The notes under the pieces: model-generated | What the model was told of the DNA's origin: nothing | Database searches by the model: none | Seen by the model: the letters and a program-made list of their open reading frames with translations, nothing else | Program-made: the position numbers and the translations under genes | DNA from: Pseudomonas sp. KU26590 | Lineage (GTDB): Bacteria; Pseudomonadota; Gammaproteobacteria; Pseudomonadales; Pseudomonadaceae | Assembly (NCBI RefSeq): GCF_026153515.1 | Contig: NZ_CP110644.1 | Span: forward strand, 2,695,501 to 2,759,500 | Length of the DNA: 64,000 nucleotides | Direction of reading: 5' to 3' | Part shown: positions 40,213 through 51,783 of the stretch, piece after piece | Layout: the number at the start of each line of letters is the position of its first letter | Numbering within the stretch: position 1 is the first letter of the stretch

Positions 40213-41055
40213 ATGAGTGCATCCATGACGTTTGCCCACACCTTAACCCGCACGCTCGCGCTCACGCTGCTGCTCACCGGGTTCAGCGCCATCGCCCATG
40301 CAGCCGACGTACCCGACAGTCAGGATTTGCCCAACCTGCCGCGACTGGCAGACGCGGAAATCGTCGATTATCGCCCTGCCGTTGAGCTGGAACGCATCTA
40401 CCCGCTGGGCTCGATCCGCAAGATCAGCGGCCAGTTGCGCTTCGACGGGCAGGTGTCCGGGCGCGGCAAGGTGACGGCCATCACCTACCAATTGCCGGTC
40501 GAGCACAGCGCCGACGAGGCGTTCACCGCGGCCCGTGAAGCGTTGCAGCAGCAGGGGGCGCAGTTGCTGTTCTGGTGCCAGGCCCGCGATTGCGGCGAAA
40601 GCAGCCTGTGGGCCAACGAAGTGTTCGGCAATGCCAAGCTGTATGGCGCCGACAACGGTCAGTCCTATCTGTTGCTGCGCCTGGCCGCCCCGGCGGACAA
40701 CACGCTCGTGGCGTTGTACGGCATCACCCGCGGTAACCGCCGGGCGTTCCTCCACGTCGAGCAATTTCAGTCGAGCACCCCGCTCGGGGATTTGCTGCCG
40801 ACTTCCGCGACCCTGCTGCGCGAGCTGAAAAGCACCGGCGAGCTGGAGCTGACGATGCTGACAGCGGAACCGCAGGAGCCCTGGATCACCTTGCTGTCCC
40901 GTGGCTTGAATCTGGACAGCACCTTGCGCGTCACCCTGTCCGGTGATCAGCGCGAGGCGTGGCGACAGGCGCTGGTGGCCAAAGGCGTGCGCGCTGCGCG
41001 GCTGGAAGCGGGCGATCGGAAAAATCCCGGTCTGACTCTCGAACTCATTCGCTGA
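40213..41055 (+). CDS. DUF4892 secreted protein
   Basis: 280 residues with a Sec signal peptide (about 1-30, cleavage near AHAADVP). The body resembles DUF4892 proteins: DLPNLPRLADAEIVDYRPAVELER, YPLGSIRKISGQLRFDG and LFWCQARDCGESSLWANEVF with two Cys that could form a disulfide. A second in-frame ATG twelve bases later would also work. The likely location is the periplasm or outer membrane; function unknown. It lies after the paired hydrolases. Confidence 0.82.
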   Translation: MSASMTFAHTLTRTLALTLLLTGFSAIAHAADVPDSQDLPNLPRLADAEIVDYRPAVELERIYPLGSIRKISGQLRFDGQVSGRGKVTAITYQLPVEHSADEAFTAAREALQQQGAQLLFWCQARDCGESSLWANEVFGNAKLYGADNGQSYLLLRLAAPADNTLVALYGITRGNRRAFLHVEQFQSSTPLGDLLPTSATLLRELKSTGELELTMLTAEPQEPWITLLSRGLNLDSTLRVTLSGDQREAWRQALVAKGVRAARLEAGDRKNPGLTLELIR

Positions 41056-41130
41056 CGGCCGCAGAGCCAGGTTTGGTCTGATTTCACCGTGTGTTTACAA
41101 TGCCGCCCTCCAATCGTACCCGTGAGTCAG

Positions 41131-42051
41131 ATGACAGAGCCAAGCGTGCTTCGCCTTTCCATTATTGTGACGTTTGCTCTGGCTATTTTTGGGGTGGTTT
41201 TCGGTCTGCTGACCGGATCTGCGTCGATTATTTTTGACGGTGTCTATACCCTTATCGACGCAATCATGACGAGCTTTGCACTGATCGTTGCCAAGCTGAT
41301 TGCCTTCTCTCACAACGATGTCGGTCGAGCCCGCCTGACCAGGAATTTCACAATGGGGTTCTGGCACCTTGAGCCCATTGTGCTTGGTTTGTCCGGGACT
41401 CTATTGGTTGGCACTGCTGGCTATGGCCTGATCATGGCCGTTGGAAGCCTGATGGCGGGCGGGCGACACCTGGACTTCGGTCTCGCGCTCATTTTTGCTC
41501 TAGTGGCCCTTGTGAGCGCGGTTGGAATGATCATCTATGGCCGACGAGCGAACAAACGACTCCATTCAAGCTTCATTGCGCTGGACGTAAAAGCCTGGAC
41601 GATCTCCGCCGCAATGACCGGCGCCCTGTTACTCGCGTTCCTGACCGGCTGGATTATCAGGGGTACAGAGCTGGAATGGTTATCGCCTTACATAGATCCA
41701 GCGGTGTTAGCGCTTGTTTGTCTCATCGTTTTACCCTTACCGCTGCCGACGATTCGTGACGCTCTCGCAGATGTTCTGCTGGTGACCCCGCCAGAAATGA
41801 AGAAAAGAGTCGATGACGTTGCAAGCGATGCTGTCCAGCGACATGGCTTCCTTTCCTACCGTGCCTATGTGGCACGTGTGGGGCGCGGGAGGCAGATCGA
41901 GATTTACTTCATCGTCCCGCCGGGCTTGCCGCCCCGCTCCCTGGAGGCATGGGATCTGATCCGGGATGAAATTGGCGAAGAGGTCGGAGGTACCGGCCCT
42001 GATCGTTGGCTGACAATAGCCTTTACCGTTAATAAAGAATGGGCTGAATGA
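41131..42051 (+). CDS. Cation diffusion facilitator (CDF) family transporter
   Basis: 306 residues. Six membrane helices in the first 205 residues, with the metal-site Asp pair in SIIFDGVYTLIDAIMTSF (helix 2). A cytosolic C-terminal domain (about 215-305) resembles the CDF dimerisation domain. It would export a divalent metal such as Zn2+, Fe2+ or Mn2+ in exchange for protons. Codon choice looks more A/T-rich than the neighbours (many ATT, TTT, GCT), which hints at later acquisition. An ATG fourteen codons upstream is less likely as a start. The gene ends 3 bp before the next. Confidence 0.82.
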   Translation: MTEPSVLRLSIIVTFALAIFGVVFGLLTGSASIIFDGVYTLIDAIMTSFALIVAKLIAFSHNDVGRARLTRNFTMGFWHLEPIVLGLSGTLLVGTAGYGLIMAVGSLMAGGRHLDFGLALIFALVALVSAVGMIIYGRRANKRLHSSFIALDVKAWTISAAMTGALLLAFLTGWIIRGTELEWLSPYIDPAVLALVCLIVLPLPLPTIRDALADVLLVTPPEMKKRVDDVASDAVQRHGFLSYRAYVARVGRGRQIEIYFIVPPGLPPRSLEAWDLIRDEIGEEVGGTGPDRWLTIAFTVNKEWAE

Positions 42052-42054
42052 CCG

Positions 42055-43107
42055 ATGTTCAATAACGATCGCCTGTTGGTGCAGATTATCCTGCTCGCGC
42101 TATTCGGCGCCTGCCTGTGGGTGATGGTGCCGTTCTGGTCGGCGCTGTTCTGGGGTGCCGTGCTGGCGTTCGCCAGCTGGCCGCTGATGCGTCTGCTGAC
42201 CCGCGCGCTCAAGGGGCGGGAATCCCTAGCGGCGGCGATTCTGACCCTGGGCTGGATGGTGCTGGTGCTCGCGCCGCTGGTGTGGCTGGGCTTCAATCTC
42301 GCGGACCACGTGCGCGACGCAACGGTGTTCATCAAGGACGTGCAAGTGGACGGCCTGCCGGATCCTCCCACCTGGCTGGCGGGCATTCCGCTGGTGGGCG
42401 AGCGGCTGGTGGGTTACTGGAACACCATCGATGAACAAGGCGCTGCGCTGCTGGTCAGCGTCCGGCCTTACCTCGGACAAGTAGGCAATTGGCTGCTGGC
42501 GCGCAGTGCGCAGATCGGCGGCGGCATCCTCGAGCTGACCCTGAGCATCGTCTTCGTGTTCTTTTTCTACCGCGACGGGCCGCGCGTGGCGGCGTTCGTT
42601 CTGAGCCTGCTGGAACGACTGATCGGCGATCGCGCGCCGTATTACCTCGAACTTGTGGCGGGCACTGTGCAACGGGTGGTCAACGGTGTGATCGGCACGG
42701 CAGCGGCGCAGGCAGTGCTGGCCTTGATCGGTTTCCTGATTGCCGGTGTGCCGGGCGCGCTGGTACTGGGCATCGGCACCTTCCTGCTGAGCCTGGTGCC
42801 CATGGGCCCGCCGCTGATCTGGATACCGGCCACGGCGTGGCTGGCCTGGAGAGGCGATTACGGCATGGCGATCTTTCTCGGCCTGTGGGGCACGTTCATC
42901 GTCAGTGGCGTCGATAACGTGCTCAAGCCGTATCTGATCAGCCGCGGTGGCAATCTGCCGCTGGTGATTGTCTTGCTCGGGGTGTTTGGCGGGTTGCTGG
43001 CGTTCGGTTTCATCGGCCTGTTCATCGGCCCGACATTGCTGGCGGTGGCCTACAGCTTGCTGCTGGACTGGGTCGGAGAAAGCCGCGCGCGGCAGCCGGT
43101 CAAGTAA
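42055..43107 (+). CDS. AI-2E/PerM-family membrane protein
   Basis: 350 residues with about eight membrane helices in the arrangement of PF01594: two at the N-terminus (about 8-40), one near 62-85, and a cluster in the second half. The conserved GVPGALVLGIGTFLLSLVPMGPPLIWIP, SGVDNVLKPYLISRGG and GFIGLFIGPTLLAVAYSLL are present. Family members include the AI-2 exporter TqsA and other permeases; the substrate here is unknown. Confidence 0.88.
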   Translation: MFNNDRLLVQIILLALFGACLWVMVPFWSALFWGAVLAFASWPLMRLLTRALKGRESLAAAILTLGWMVLVLAPLVWLGFNLADHVRDATVFIKDVQVDGLPDPPTWLAGIPLVGERLVGYWNTIDEQGAALLVSVRPYLGQVGNWLLARSAQIGGGILELTLSIVFVFFFYRDGPRVAAFVLSLLERLIGDRAPYYLELVAGTVQRVVNGVIGTAAAQAVLALIGFLIAGVPGALVLGIGTFLLSLVPMGPPLIWIPATAWLAWRGDYGMAIFLGLWGTFIVSGVDNVLKPYLISRGGNLPLVIVLLGVFGGLLAFGFIGLFIGPTLLAVAYSLLLDWVGESRARQPVK

Positions 43108-43120
43108 CAAGCACGCCTAC

Positions 43121-43160
43121 AAAAACCGCCGCCGGGCTGGGCTCGGCGGCGGTTTTTTTT
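43121..43160. terminator. Terminator between the PerM-like gene and the EF-hand gene
   Basis: AAAAACCGCCGCCG and CGGCGGCGGTTTTTTTT make a stem of about 13 bp around GGCTGGGCT. It is flanked by A and T tracts, so it can end both convergent genes. Confidence 0.9.
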
Positions 43161-43162
43161 CG

Positions 43163-43963
43163 TCAGGCTGAGGTGCTGACGTATTTGCCGGACGTAGCGT
43201 TGCCGTTGAGGTTGTAGCGGTCACTGAGGGCCGCGACCATGCGGTTCAGGGCTTCAGTGGCCTGGGTGGTGGTTTGCGAAGTGGCTGTTTGCGTAGAGGC
43301 GGTCTGGCTACTGGAGGACGAGGCGCTGGCGGAATTCGTCGTGCCCTGCAATGCGCTGGTCAGTTCGGCGGCGCTGATGCTGCCGTCACTGTCGCTGTCC
43401 AGGCTGCTGAACAGATCGCTGGCGTCTTCAGCAGGCGGCGGTGGCGGCGGTTGCTGGGCCTGCAGGCTCGCGGTCAATTCGTCAATGCTGACGGTGCCGT
43501 CCTTGTTGGTGTCCAGGGCATCGAACACTTTACTGCTGTCGGCGCTGCTGCCTGAACTGCTCAGTGCGGTGGTGAGTTCATCGCTGCTGACCGTACCGTC
43601 GCCGTCGCTGTCCAGCGCACTCAGCAGGTTTTGCGCGTCATCCGCCGCAGAGCTGCCGTCCATCTGCATGGGTGGCGGCGGCGGAGGCGTCAGGGCGGCC
43701 AGTTCGTCGGCGTCGAGGCTGTCGTCGTCATTGCTGTCGAGATCGCCGAACGCCTTGCTCAGGCTGACGGTAATGCCGTCTTTGGAGTCCGAGGACAGCG
43801 CCGAGCTCAGCTCGTCCTTGTCGATACTGCCGTCGCCATTGGCGTCGAGTTTCTTCAATAACTCGTCGGCGAACTTCTTGCTGTTGGCTGTGCTGGTGGT
43901 GCTGCTCGTGCTGGCACTGGTGTAGCTGGAATAACTGCTGCTGCCGCTGACGCCTGTGATCAT
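43163..43963 (-). CDS. Ser-rich protein with five EF-hand calcium-binding loops
   Basis: 266 residues, acidic. Five canonical 12-residue EF-hand loops start with Asp and end with Glu: about 40-51 (DANGDGSIDKDE), 76-87 (DSNDDDSLDADE), 118-129 (DSDGDGTVSSDE), 151-162 (DTNKDGTVSIDE) and 189-200 (DSDSDGSISAAE). Two PPPPPP linkers (about 93-98 and 172-177) separate them. The N-terminal 30 and about 55 C-terminal residues before the last segment are Ser/Thr-rich. There is no signal peptide or membrane segment. The layout resembles EF-hand proteins of plant-associated pseudomonads and the Xanthomonas effector XopAW, but a secreted role is only a possibility. Confidence 0.85.
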   Translation of the reverse strand: MITGVSGSSSYSSYTSASTSSTTSTANSKKFADELLKKLDANGDGSIDKDELSSALSSDSKDGITVSLSKAFGDLDSNDDDSLDADELAALTPPPPPPMQMDGSSAADDAQNLLSALDSDGDGTVSSDELTTALSSSGSSADSSKVFDALDTNKDGTVSIDELTASLQAQQPPPPPPAEDASDLFSSLDSDSDGSISAAELTSALQGTTNSASASSSSSQTASTQTATSQTTTQATEALNRMVAALSDRYNLNGNATSGKYVSTSA

Positions 43964-44089
43964 CGGACTGACTCCCCATCAGATGGATAATGCCGGGGCG
44001 GTGCTCCGGCTTATGCAGCGTCAGGGCAAGGCGTGTCGTGGGTGTGTTGGCTTTGTACCGCCGAGCGTACGTGGGGCTTGCGTGAGACT

Positions 44090-44190
44090 TCGCTCAGCGG
44101 GACCGGCTTCAGCCGGGAAGAGGCCAGTCCGGACACCGTCAGGTTTGCGGTGTGACGCCTGACGAATGCCCGGCTAAAACCGGGCCCACA
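44090..44190. repeat. REP pair between the EF-hand and sensor kinase genes
   Basis: GCGGGACCGGCTTCAGCCGGG at 44098-44118 and an inverted GCCCGGCTAAAACCGGGCCC at about 44168-44187. They could form a large stem-loop at the end of the two-component operon that reads toward it. Confidence 0.65.
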
Positions 44191-44251
44191 ATGGGCTCCA
44201 TCGCCAGTACCACCGAACGCACCCGGTCCCATCGCTGATGACGGCGCCGAG

Positions 44252-45337
44252 TCAGATGCGCGGCAGATCCAGCACGGCGGTCAGGCCGCCGCCGGGGGTT
44301 TGCTCGAGGCGCAGGTCGCCGCCCATTCGGCGCGCGGCTTCCCGGGCGATGGTCATGCCGATGCCAACGCCACCCGAGTTGCGATTGCGCGAACTCTCGA
44401 CCCGATAGAAGGGCTCGAACACCACTTCGCGCAGCGATTCGGGAATGCCCGGGCCGTGATCGATGACGCTGACCCGCAGGCGATCGCTGGCGTCTTCGAT
44501 CTCCACCCGCGCATGCCCGGCGTAACGCAGCGCATTATCGATCAGGTTGTTCAGGCAGGAACGCAGGGCCATGGGCTGGGATTGCAGCGGCCGGCAGGTG
44601 CCGCTGGCCTGGATATCGTCGCCGTTGTCCTGAGCGTTTTCGGCCAGGGATTCGATCAGCGCCTGCACGTCGAAATACTGCAGTGCTTCGCTGGTGCGCT
44701 GTTCGTTGAGGTAGGTCAGGGTCGCGTCGAGCATGCCGATCATGTCGTTGAGGTCCTGGCTCATCTGCCCGTGCAGGCGCGGCTCGTCGATTTGCTCGAC
44801 CCGCAGTTTCAGACGCGCGAGCGGCGTGCGCAGGTCATGGGACACGGCGGCGAGCATGCGCCCACGCTGTTGCACCTGTTCGCGAATGCGCTCCTGCATC
44901 AGGTTGAAGGCCTGGGCCGCCTGACGTGCCTCGCGAGGGCCATTGGCGGCCAGCGGCGGGCTGTCGAGGTTTTCGCTGAGGCGCTCGGCCGCTTCGCTTA
45001 ATCGGCGGATCGGCCGGCTCAACGCCTTGGCGCCGAACCAGGCGGCCAGCACCAGGCTGATCAGCTGGAACAGCAAGGGCACCAGCGGAATGCCCAGCAG
45101 CGGCGGGCGGCATCCTTGTGGTGGAGGAGGGCGCCGGAGCTCGTCGTCCGTTGCAGCGTTGCGTTCGGGGGGCGGCGGTTGCATCTGGCCGGCCATCGGC
45201 CGATCACAACCGGGCGGAGGCGGCATTCGCGGGCCGTAGTAGTGAAACCAGAGGAACGCGAGCAGGTGGGCGAGGACGATCGCCAGCAACGCCCCGCCAA
45301 ACAGCCGGGCAAACAGGGTGTCGGCCGAGCGGATCAA
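44252..45337 (-). CDS. EnvZ-type sensor histidine kinase
   Basis: 361 residues. Two membrane helices (about 10-33 and 80-101) enclose a short Pro-rich periplasmic loop with several polyproline runs. A HAMP domain (about 103-155) precedes HisKA with His167 in AAVSHDLRTPLARLKL. HATPase motifs NLIDNALRYA, DHGPGIP and SGGVGIGMTIA (G-box) complete it. The start overlaps the stop of the response regulator by four bases, so the pair is coupled. The signal is unknown; the tiny sensor loop suggests sensing in or near the membrane. Confidence 0.92.
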   Translation of the reverse strand: MIRSADTLFARLFGGALLAIVLAHLLAFLWFHYYGPRMPPPPGCDRPMAGQMQPPPPERNAATDDELRRPPPPQGCRPPLLGIPLVPLLFQLISLVLAAWFGAKALSRPIRRLSEAAERLSENLDSPPLAANGPREARQAAQAFNLMQERIREQVQQRGRMLAAVSHDLRTPLARLKLRVEQIDEPRLHGQMSQDLNDMIGMLDATLTYLNEQRTSEALQYFDVQALIESLAENAQDNGDDIQASGTCRPLQSQPMALRSCLNNLIDNALRYAGHARVEIEDASDRLRVSVIDHGPGIPESLREVVFEPFYRVESSRNRNSGGVGIGMTIAREAARRMGGDLRLEQTPGGGLTAVLDLPRI

Positions 45338-46086
45338 CCAATCTCCCGGGCGTCGAACATGTAGCCTTCGCCGCGCACGGTTTTGATCAGTTGCGGGGAT
45401 TTCGGATCATCGCCGAGCTTCTGCCGCAGGCGCGAGACCAGCAGGTCGATGCTGCGATCAAACGCTTCGATGGAGCGGCCGCGGGCGGCGTCTAGCAATT
45501 GTTCGCGGTTGAGCACGCGGCGCGGACGTTCGAGGAAGACCCGCAGCAAGCGGAATTCGGCGTTGGACAAGGGCACTACGAGCCCGTCCGGCGCGGTGAG
45601 TTGGCGCAGGACGCTGTTCAGGCGCCAGTTGTCGAAGCGCAGGGTGGTGCGTTCTTCGGTGCGGTCATCGCGCACGCGGCGCAGGATGGTCTGGATGCGC
45701 GCGACGAGTTCGCGGGGCTCGAAGGGTTTGGCCATGTAGTCGTCGGCGCCCAGTTCCAGGCCGATGATGCGGTCGGTGGGTTCGCAGCGGGCGGTGAGCA
45801 TGAGGATGGGGATGTCGGAGGTGCTGCGCAGCCAGCGGCAGAGGGAGAGGCCGTCTTCGCCGGGGAGCATGAGGTCGAGGACGACGACGTCGTAGGTGTC
45901 TTCGGTCAGGGCCAGGCGCATGGCGTTGCCGTCAGTGACGCCGGTGCTGTGGATGTTGAAGCGGGCGAGGTAGTCGCAGAGCAGTTCGCGGATGGGGATG
46001 TCGTCGTCGACGATGAGGGCGCGGGTGTTCCAGCGGCGCTCTTCGCTCGGCGCGGTGGCGGTGGTGCTGTCGGGTGTTGTCTGCAT
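45334..46086 (-). CDS. OmpR/PhoB-family response regulator
   Basis: 250 residues. Receiver domain at about 22-138 with Asp71 in VVVLDLMLPGEDG and Lys in DYMAKPFEP. Winged-helix DNA-binding domain at about 150-245 (LSNAEFRLLRVFLERPRRVLNREQLL, IDLLVSRLRQKLGDDP, IKTVRGEGYMF). The ATG at 46086 is preferred; it still leaves a 20-residue Thr/Ser/Glu-rich extension before the receiver. It is first in the operon, upstream of the kinase, and its promoter must lie next to the palindromic repeat island. Confidence 0.92.
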   Translation of the reverse strand: MQTTPDSTTATAPSEERRWNTRALIVDDDIPIRELLCDYLARFNIHSTGVTDGNAMRLALTEDTYDVVVLDLMLPGEDGLSLCRWLRSTSDIPILMLTARCEPTDRIIGLELGADDYMAKPFEPRELVARIQTILRRVRDDRTEERTTLRFDNWRLNSVLRQLTAPDGLVVPLSNAEFRLLRVFLERPRRVLNREQLLDAARGRSIEAFDRSIDLLVSRLRQKLGDDPKSPQLIKTVRGEGYMFDAREIG

Positions 46087-47273
46087 GGTGCTGCCGCCGT
46101 GTGGTGCTGCCGATTGGGCCGCGGGTAGGAGTCGACGCTGCCATGCTACTTCGCTGGCGAGCGGGGCGGAAGGGTGAAGGGGGCAGGTGTCGGTGGATTG
46201 TCTTGAATGTATCAAGGTCGGTACACGGCTGAACTGCCGTGCTCCGTATCAAGATCAAGATCAAGATCAAGATCAAGAGCGTCTGCCTAGGGGCAGACTG
46301 TTTCGCCTTCGGCGAGTTACTTGGAAAAGCACCCCAAGTAACCAAGGGTGCCTGCTCTTGGTTTGGCCCTTCCTTCGTCAGGGTTCCTTCACTCCGGTCT
46401 CGCTCCGTGGGCCCGCGCCGAACGGACATCCATGTCCTGACGGCGCTCTCGCCGCATCCATGCGGCTCGGCCCACTCCGCAAAACCTGCGTTCAGCCTGC
46501 ACCCAAGTCGCGATTGGCGGTGACTGAGCTTTTTGTGTACGAAGATCAAAAGCGTGTTTAAGGCAGATCAAAAGCTTCCCGGCTGAAGCCGGTCCTACAG
46601 TCGAGGTTACCGTCACCATTATTGTTGATCGTTCCCCCGCTCCGCGTGGGAATGCATCCTGTGACGCTCCGCGTCGGATGTCTGGCTTGATGCACATCTT
46701 CTACAGGACGCGGAGCGTCCGAGGCGGCATTCCCACGCGGAGCGTGGGAACGATCAACGTGCGCAGTTAGTGGGACCGGCTTTAGCCGGGAAGCTTTTGA
46801 TCTGAGTTCGCTTCTGCTTTTGCTTTTGATCTTGCTACGCAAAAAGCCCAGACACCGCCAAACGCGACTTGGGTGCAGGCCGAACGTAGACGACGCGCAG
46901 TGGGCCGAGCCGCATGGATGCGGCGAGAGCGCCGCTAGGACATGGATGTCCGTTCGGCGCGGGCCCACGGAGCGTCGTCGGAGTGAGGGTATCCCGACGG
47001 AGGAGGGACCTAACCAGGAGCAAGCACCCTTGGTTACTTGGGGTGCTTTTCCAAGTAACTCGCCGAAGGCGAAACAGCAGGCCGTTAGGCCGCCCCATAA
47101 CAACAGCCCACACAAATAATGGATATAAACCCGGTGTAAAGCCCGCAAAGCCCCTAAAACACTCACTCTTTACGCTTTCTTTATGCCCCCACCCCCCGTC
47201 GCTCTCGTTCCTTTACACCCCCACTGAACACAATTGCCCCACACGGCAGTCGCCGTATGACGGAGAGTTTTTC
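46087..47273. repeat. Gene-free island of nested inverted repeats
   Basis: Reading left to right: five ATCAAG hexamers (46248-46277), dispersed repeat copy B (about 46265-46550), a REP (46575-46600), an inverted pair of CGTTCCC-CTCCGCGTGGGAATGC sequences about 130 bp across (46628-46757), an inverted REP (46771-46795), and dispersed repeat copy C in inverted orientation (about 46812-47085). The whole 46.25-47.09 kb segment is therefore one imperfect palindrome with three nested levels. Open frames here are repeat translations. The last 180 bp hold the kdp promoter region. Confidence 0.75.
47169..47185 (+). promoter_or_regulatory. Candidate KdpE-binding site upstream of kdpF
   Basis: TTTACG-CTTTC-TTTATG followed by a C-rich run (CCCCCACCCCCC) about 90 bp before kdpF. 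The T-rich direct repeat followed by C-rich sequence resembles the KdpE operator upstream of the E. coli kdp promoter. The match was judged by eye and not tested against a matrix. Confidence 0.4.
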
Positions 47274-47369
47274 ATGAGCGTTCTGGATGGGGTGTCACTG
47301 CTGCTCGCAGCAGGGTTATTCGTTTACTTGCTGGTTGCGCTCCTGCGCGCCGGCCGGGTTGAGGAGTAA
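47274..47369 (+). CDS. kdpF: KdpF, small subunit of the K+-transporting ATPase
   Basis: 31 residues, almost entirely one membrane helix (about 7-26: VSLLLAAGLFVYLLVALLRA), ending in the short charged tail GRVEE. The ATG at 47274 follows GGAGAG. Its position immediately before kdpA, and its size and sequence, identify it. In E. coli KdpF stabilises the KdpABC complex. The gene is too short to be noticed by length alone. Confidence 0.9.
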   Translation: MSVLDGVSLLLAAGLFVYLLVALLRAGRVEE

Positions 47370-47374
47370 CGGCC

Positions 47375-49069
47375 ATGCACAGTTACGACTACCTGCTGAT
47401 ACTGGCGTTTTTCGCCTTGGTGCTGTTGCCCGCGCCGCTGCTGGGACGGTTCTACTACAACGTCATGGAAGGTAACCGGACCTTTCTGACCCCGGTCATG
47501 GGCCCCGTCGAGCGCATCTGCTATCGCCTGTCCGGCGTCGACCCCGCGATCGAACACAACTGGAAAACCTACACAATTGCCCTGCTGGCCTTCAACCTGG
47601 CCGGGTTCGTCGTCCTGTTCGCCATCCTGCTCCTGCAAGGCTCGCTGCCGCTCAACCCCCAAGGATTGCCGGGGATGGAATGGTCGCTGGCGTTCAACAC
47701 CGCGATGAGCTTTGTCACCAACACCAACTGGCAGAACTACAGCGGCGAAGCGTCCCTCAGCTACCTTAGCCAGATGGCCGGTCTGACCGTGCAGAACTTT
47801 GTCAGTGCCGCCACCGGCATCGCAGTCCTGGTCGCCTTCTGCCGAGGCATCAGCCGCCGCTCGACGCAGCACCTGGGCAACTTCTGGGCGGACATGACCC
47901 GCGCAACCCTTTATGGGCTGTTGCCGATGTGCATCATCCTCGCACTGTTTCTGGTGTGGCAGGGCGTCCCGCAAACCTTCGCCCACTACGTGGACGCCGT
48001 GACCCTGCAAGGTGCCGACCAGAGCATTCCGCTCGGCCCGGCCGCCAGCCAGATCGCGATCAAGCAGCTGGGTACCAACGGTGGCGGCTTCTTCGGCGTC
48101 AACTCGGCGCATCCGTTCGAGAACCCGACTGGCTTGAGCAACCTGTTCGAGCTGGTGTCGATCATTCTGATCCCGGCGGCGCTGGTGTTCACCTTCGGTC
48201 ATTACGTCAAAGACCTGCGTCAGAGCCGGGCGATCATCGCCTGTATGCTGGTGTTGCTGCTGATCGGCGGCGCCACATCCCTGTGGGCGGAATACCAGCC
48301 CAACCCGACGCTGAACATGGCCACGGTGGAACAGACCGCGCCCATGGAAGGCAAGGAAACGCGTTTTGGCACCACGGCAACCGTGCTGTGGGCAACCGCG
48401 ACCACCGCTGCTTCCAACGGCTCGGTCAACGGTATGCACGACAGCCTCAACCCGCTGAGCGGCATGGTGGCGCTGGCTAACATGATGGTCGGCGAAGTGA
48501 TCTTCGGCGGCGTTGGCGCAGGGCTTTACGGCATGTTGTTGAACGTGCTGATCGCGGTCTTCCTCGCCGGCTTGATGATCGGCCGCACCCCGGAATACCT
48601 CGGTAAAAAACTTCAGGCCCGAGAAGTGAAGCTGTTGGTCGCGACGCTGATCGTGATGCCGGTCGGCGTACTGGTGTTCGGCGCCGTGGCCGCCTCTTTG
48701 CCTGGTCCGGCAGGCTCGGTAAGCAACCCTGGCGCCCACGGCTTCAGCCAGTTGCTCTATGCCTACACCTCGGCCACGGCCAACAACGGCTCGGCGTTCG
48801 GCGGTTTCAGCGGCAACACACTGTTCCATAACCTCTTGATGAGCCTGTCGATGTTCATTGGCCGCTTCGGTTACATCCTGCCGGTGCTGGCGCTTGCGGG
48901 CAGTCTGGCGGCGAAGAAAACCGCGCCGCTCAATCAGAACAGCTTCCCGACCCATGGCCCGCTGTTCGTGACCCTGTTGACCGTGACCATTTTGCTGGTG
49001 GGCGGGCTGACGTTCTTGCCGACCCTCGCACTGGGGCCGATTGCCGAACATTTGAGCCTGGCCTTCTGA
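47375..49069 (+). CDS. kdpA: K+-transporting ATPase subunit A
   Basis: Channel-like subunit that selects and passes K+ (564 residues, about ten membrane helices). Filter-type motifs include [12 protein letters not shown] (near 110), [20 protein letters not shown] (near 230), and later [16 protein letters not shown]. It belongs to the SKT superfamily. It lies 5 bp after kdpF. Confidence 0.97.
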   Translation: MHSYDYLLILAFFALVLLPAPLLGRFYYNVMEGNRTFLTPVMGPVERICYRLSGVDPAIEHNWKTYTIALLAFNLAGFVVLFAILLLQGSLPLNPQGLPGMEWSLAFNTAMSFVTNTNWQNYSGEASLSYLSQMAGLTVQNFVSAATGIAVLVAFCRGISRRSTQHLGNFWADMTRATLYGLLPMCIILALFLVWQGVPQTFAHYVDAVTLQGADQSIPLGPAASQIAIKQLGTNGGGFFGVNSAHPFENPTGLSNLFELVSIILIPAALVFTFGHYVKDLRQSRAIIACMLVLLLIGGATSLWAEYQPNPTLNMATVEQTAPMEGKETRFGTTATVLWATATTAASNGSVNGMHDSLNPLSGMVALANMMVGEVIFGGVGAGLYGMLLNVLIAVFLAGLMIGRTPEYLGKKLQAREVKLLVATLIVMPVGVLVFGAVAASLPGPAGSVSNPGAHGFSQLLYAYTSATANNGSAFGGFSGNTLFHNLLMSLSMFIGRFGYILPVLALAGSLAAKKTAPLNQNSFPTHGPLFVTLLTVTILLVGGLTFLPTLALGPIAEHLSLAF

Positions 49070-49079
49070 GGACCGAATC

Positions 49080-51152
<2,073 letters not shown>

Positions 51153-51213
51153 CGCACTGATTGCGCTGCGCGGTGACTGATCCCGCGTGGCGCTCACTTC
51201 GAATGAGGAATGA

Positions 51214-51783
51214 ATGATGTCCAGTGTATTGCGTCCGGCCGTGAGCCTGATCGTTCTGATGACCCTGATCACCGGCGTGGCTTACCCGCTGGTGGTGACC
51301 GGCGTCGCCCAAGTGGCGTTCCCGGATCAGGCCAATGGCAGCCTGGTGTACGACGACCATGAAAAGGTGATCGGTTCGGCGCTGATCGCACAGAATTTCA
51401 CCGGCGAAGAGTGGTTCCATCCGCGTCCGTCTGCCGGGGCCTATGCCACCGTCGCCAGCGGCGCGAGTAACCTGGCGCCGAGCAATCCGGCGCTGGCGAA
51501 GCGAGTGGCCGATGATGCCGCCAAAGAGAAAGTCGAGAATCAGGGCCCGGTGCCGCTGAACCTGCTGACCACCTCCGCCAGCGGTCTTGACCCGCACCTG
51601 TCCCCGGCAGCGGCGGAGTATCAGGTGGCCCGCATCGCCGCGGCGCGTAACCTGCCGCGCGAGTCGGTGCAGAAACTGGTGGCGGACAACACCCAGACCT
51701 CGCTGATCGGCCCGCCGGTGGTGAACGTATTGGACTTGAATCTGGGTCTGAATCGGTTACCGTCTGGCAAAGTGGTGAACTGA
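51214..51783 (+). CDS. kdpC: K+-transporting ATPase subunit C
   Basis: 189 residues. One N-terminal membrane helix (about 7-28) and a periplasmic domain with [55 protein letters not shown] and the end DLNLGLN, all typical of KdpC. Two adjacent ATGs (51214, 51217) are possible starts. It stabilises the Kdp complex and helps ATP binding. It ends the structural genes; a tandem REP array follows before kdpD. Confidence 0.96.
   Translation: MMSSVLRPAVSLIVLMTLITGVAYPLVVTGVAQVAFPDQANGSLVYDDHEKVIGSALIAQNFTGEEWFHPRPSAGAYATVASGASNLAPSNPALAKRVADDAAKEKVENQGPVPLNLLTTSASGLDPHLSPAAAEYQVARIAAARNLPRESVQKLVADNTQTSLIGPPVVNVLDLNLGLNRLPSGKVVN

Noticed and set aside
46558..46760. Frames with [13 protein letters not shown] motifs, of the kind sometimes annotated as small proteins (DUF1534-like).
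   Set aside because: They are translations of the dispersed CTCCGCGTGGGAATGC repeat; the region is an inverted repeat pair without start signals.
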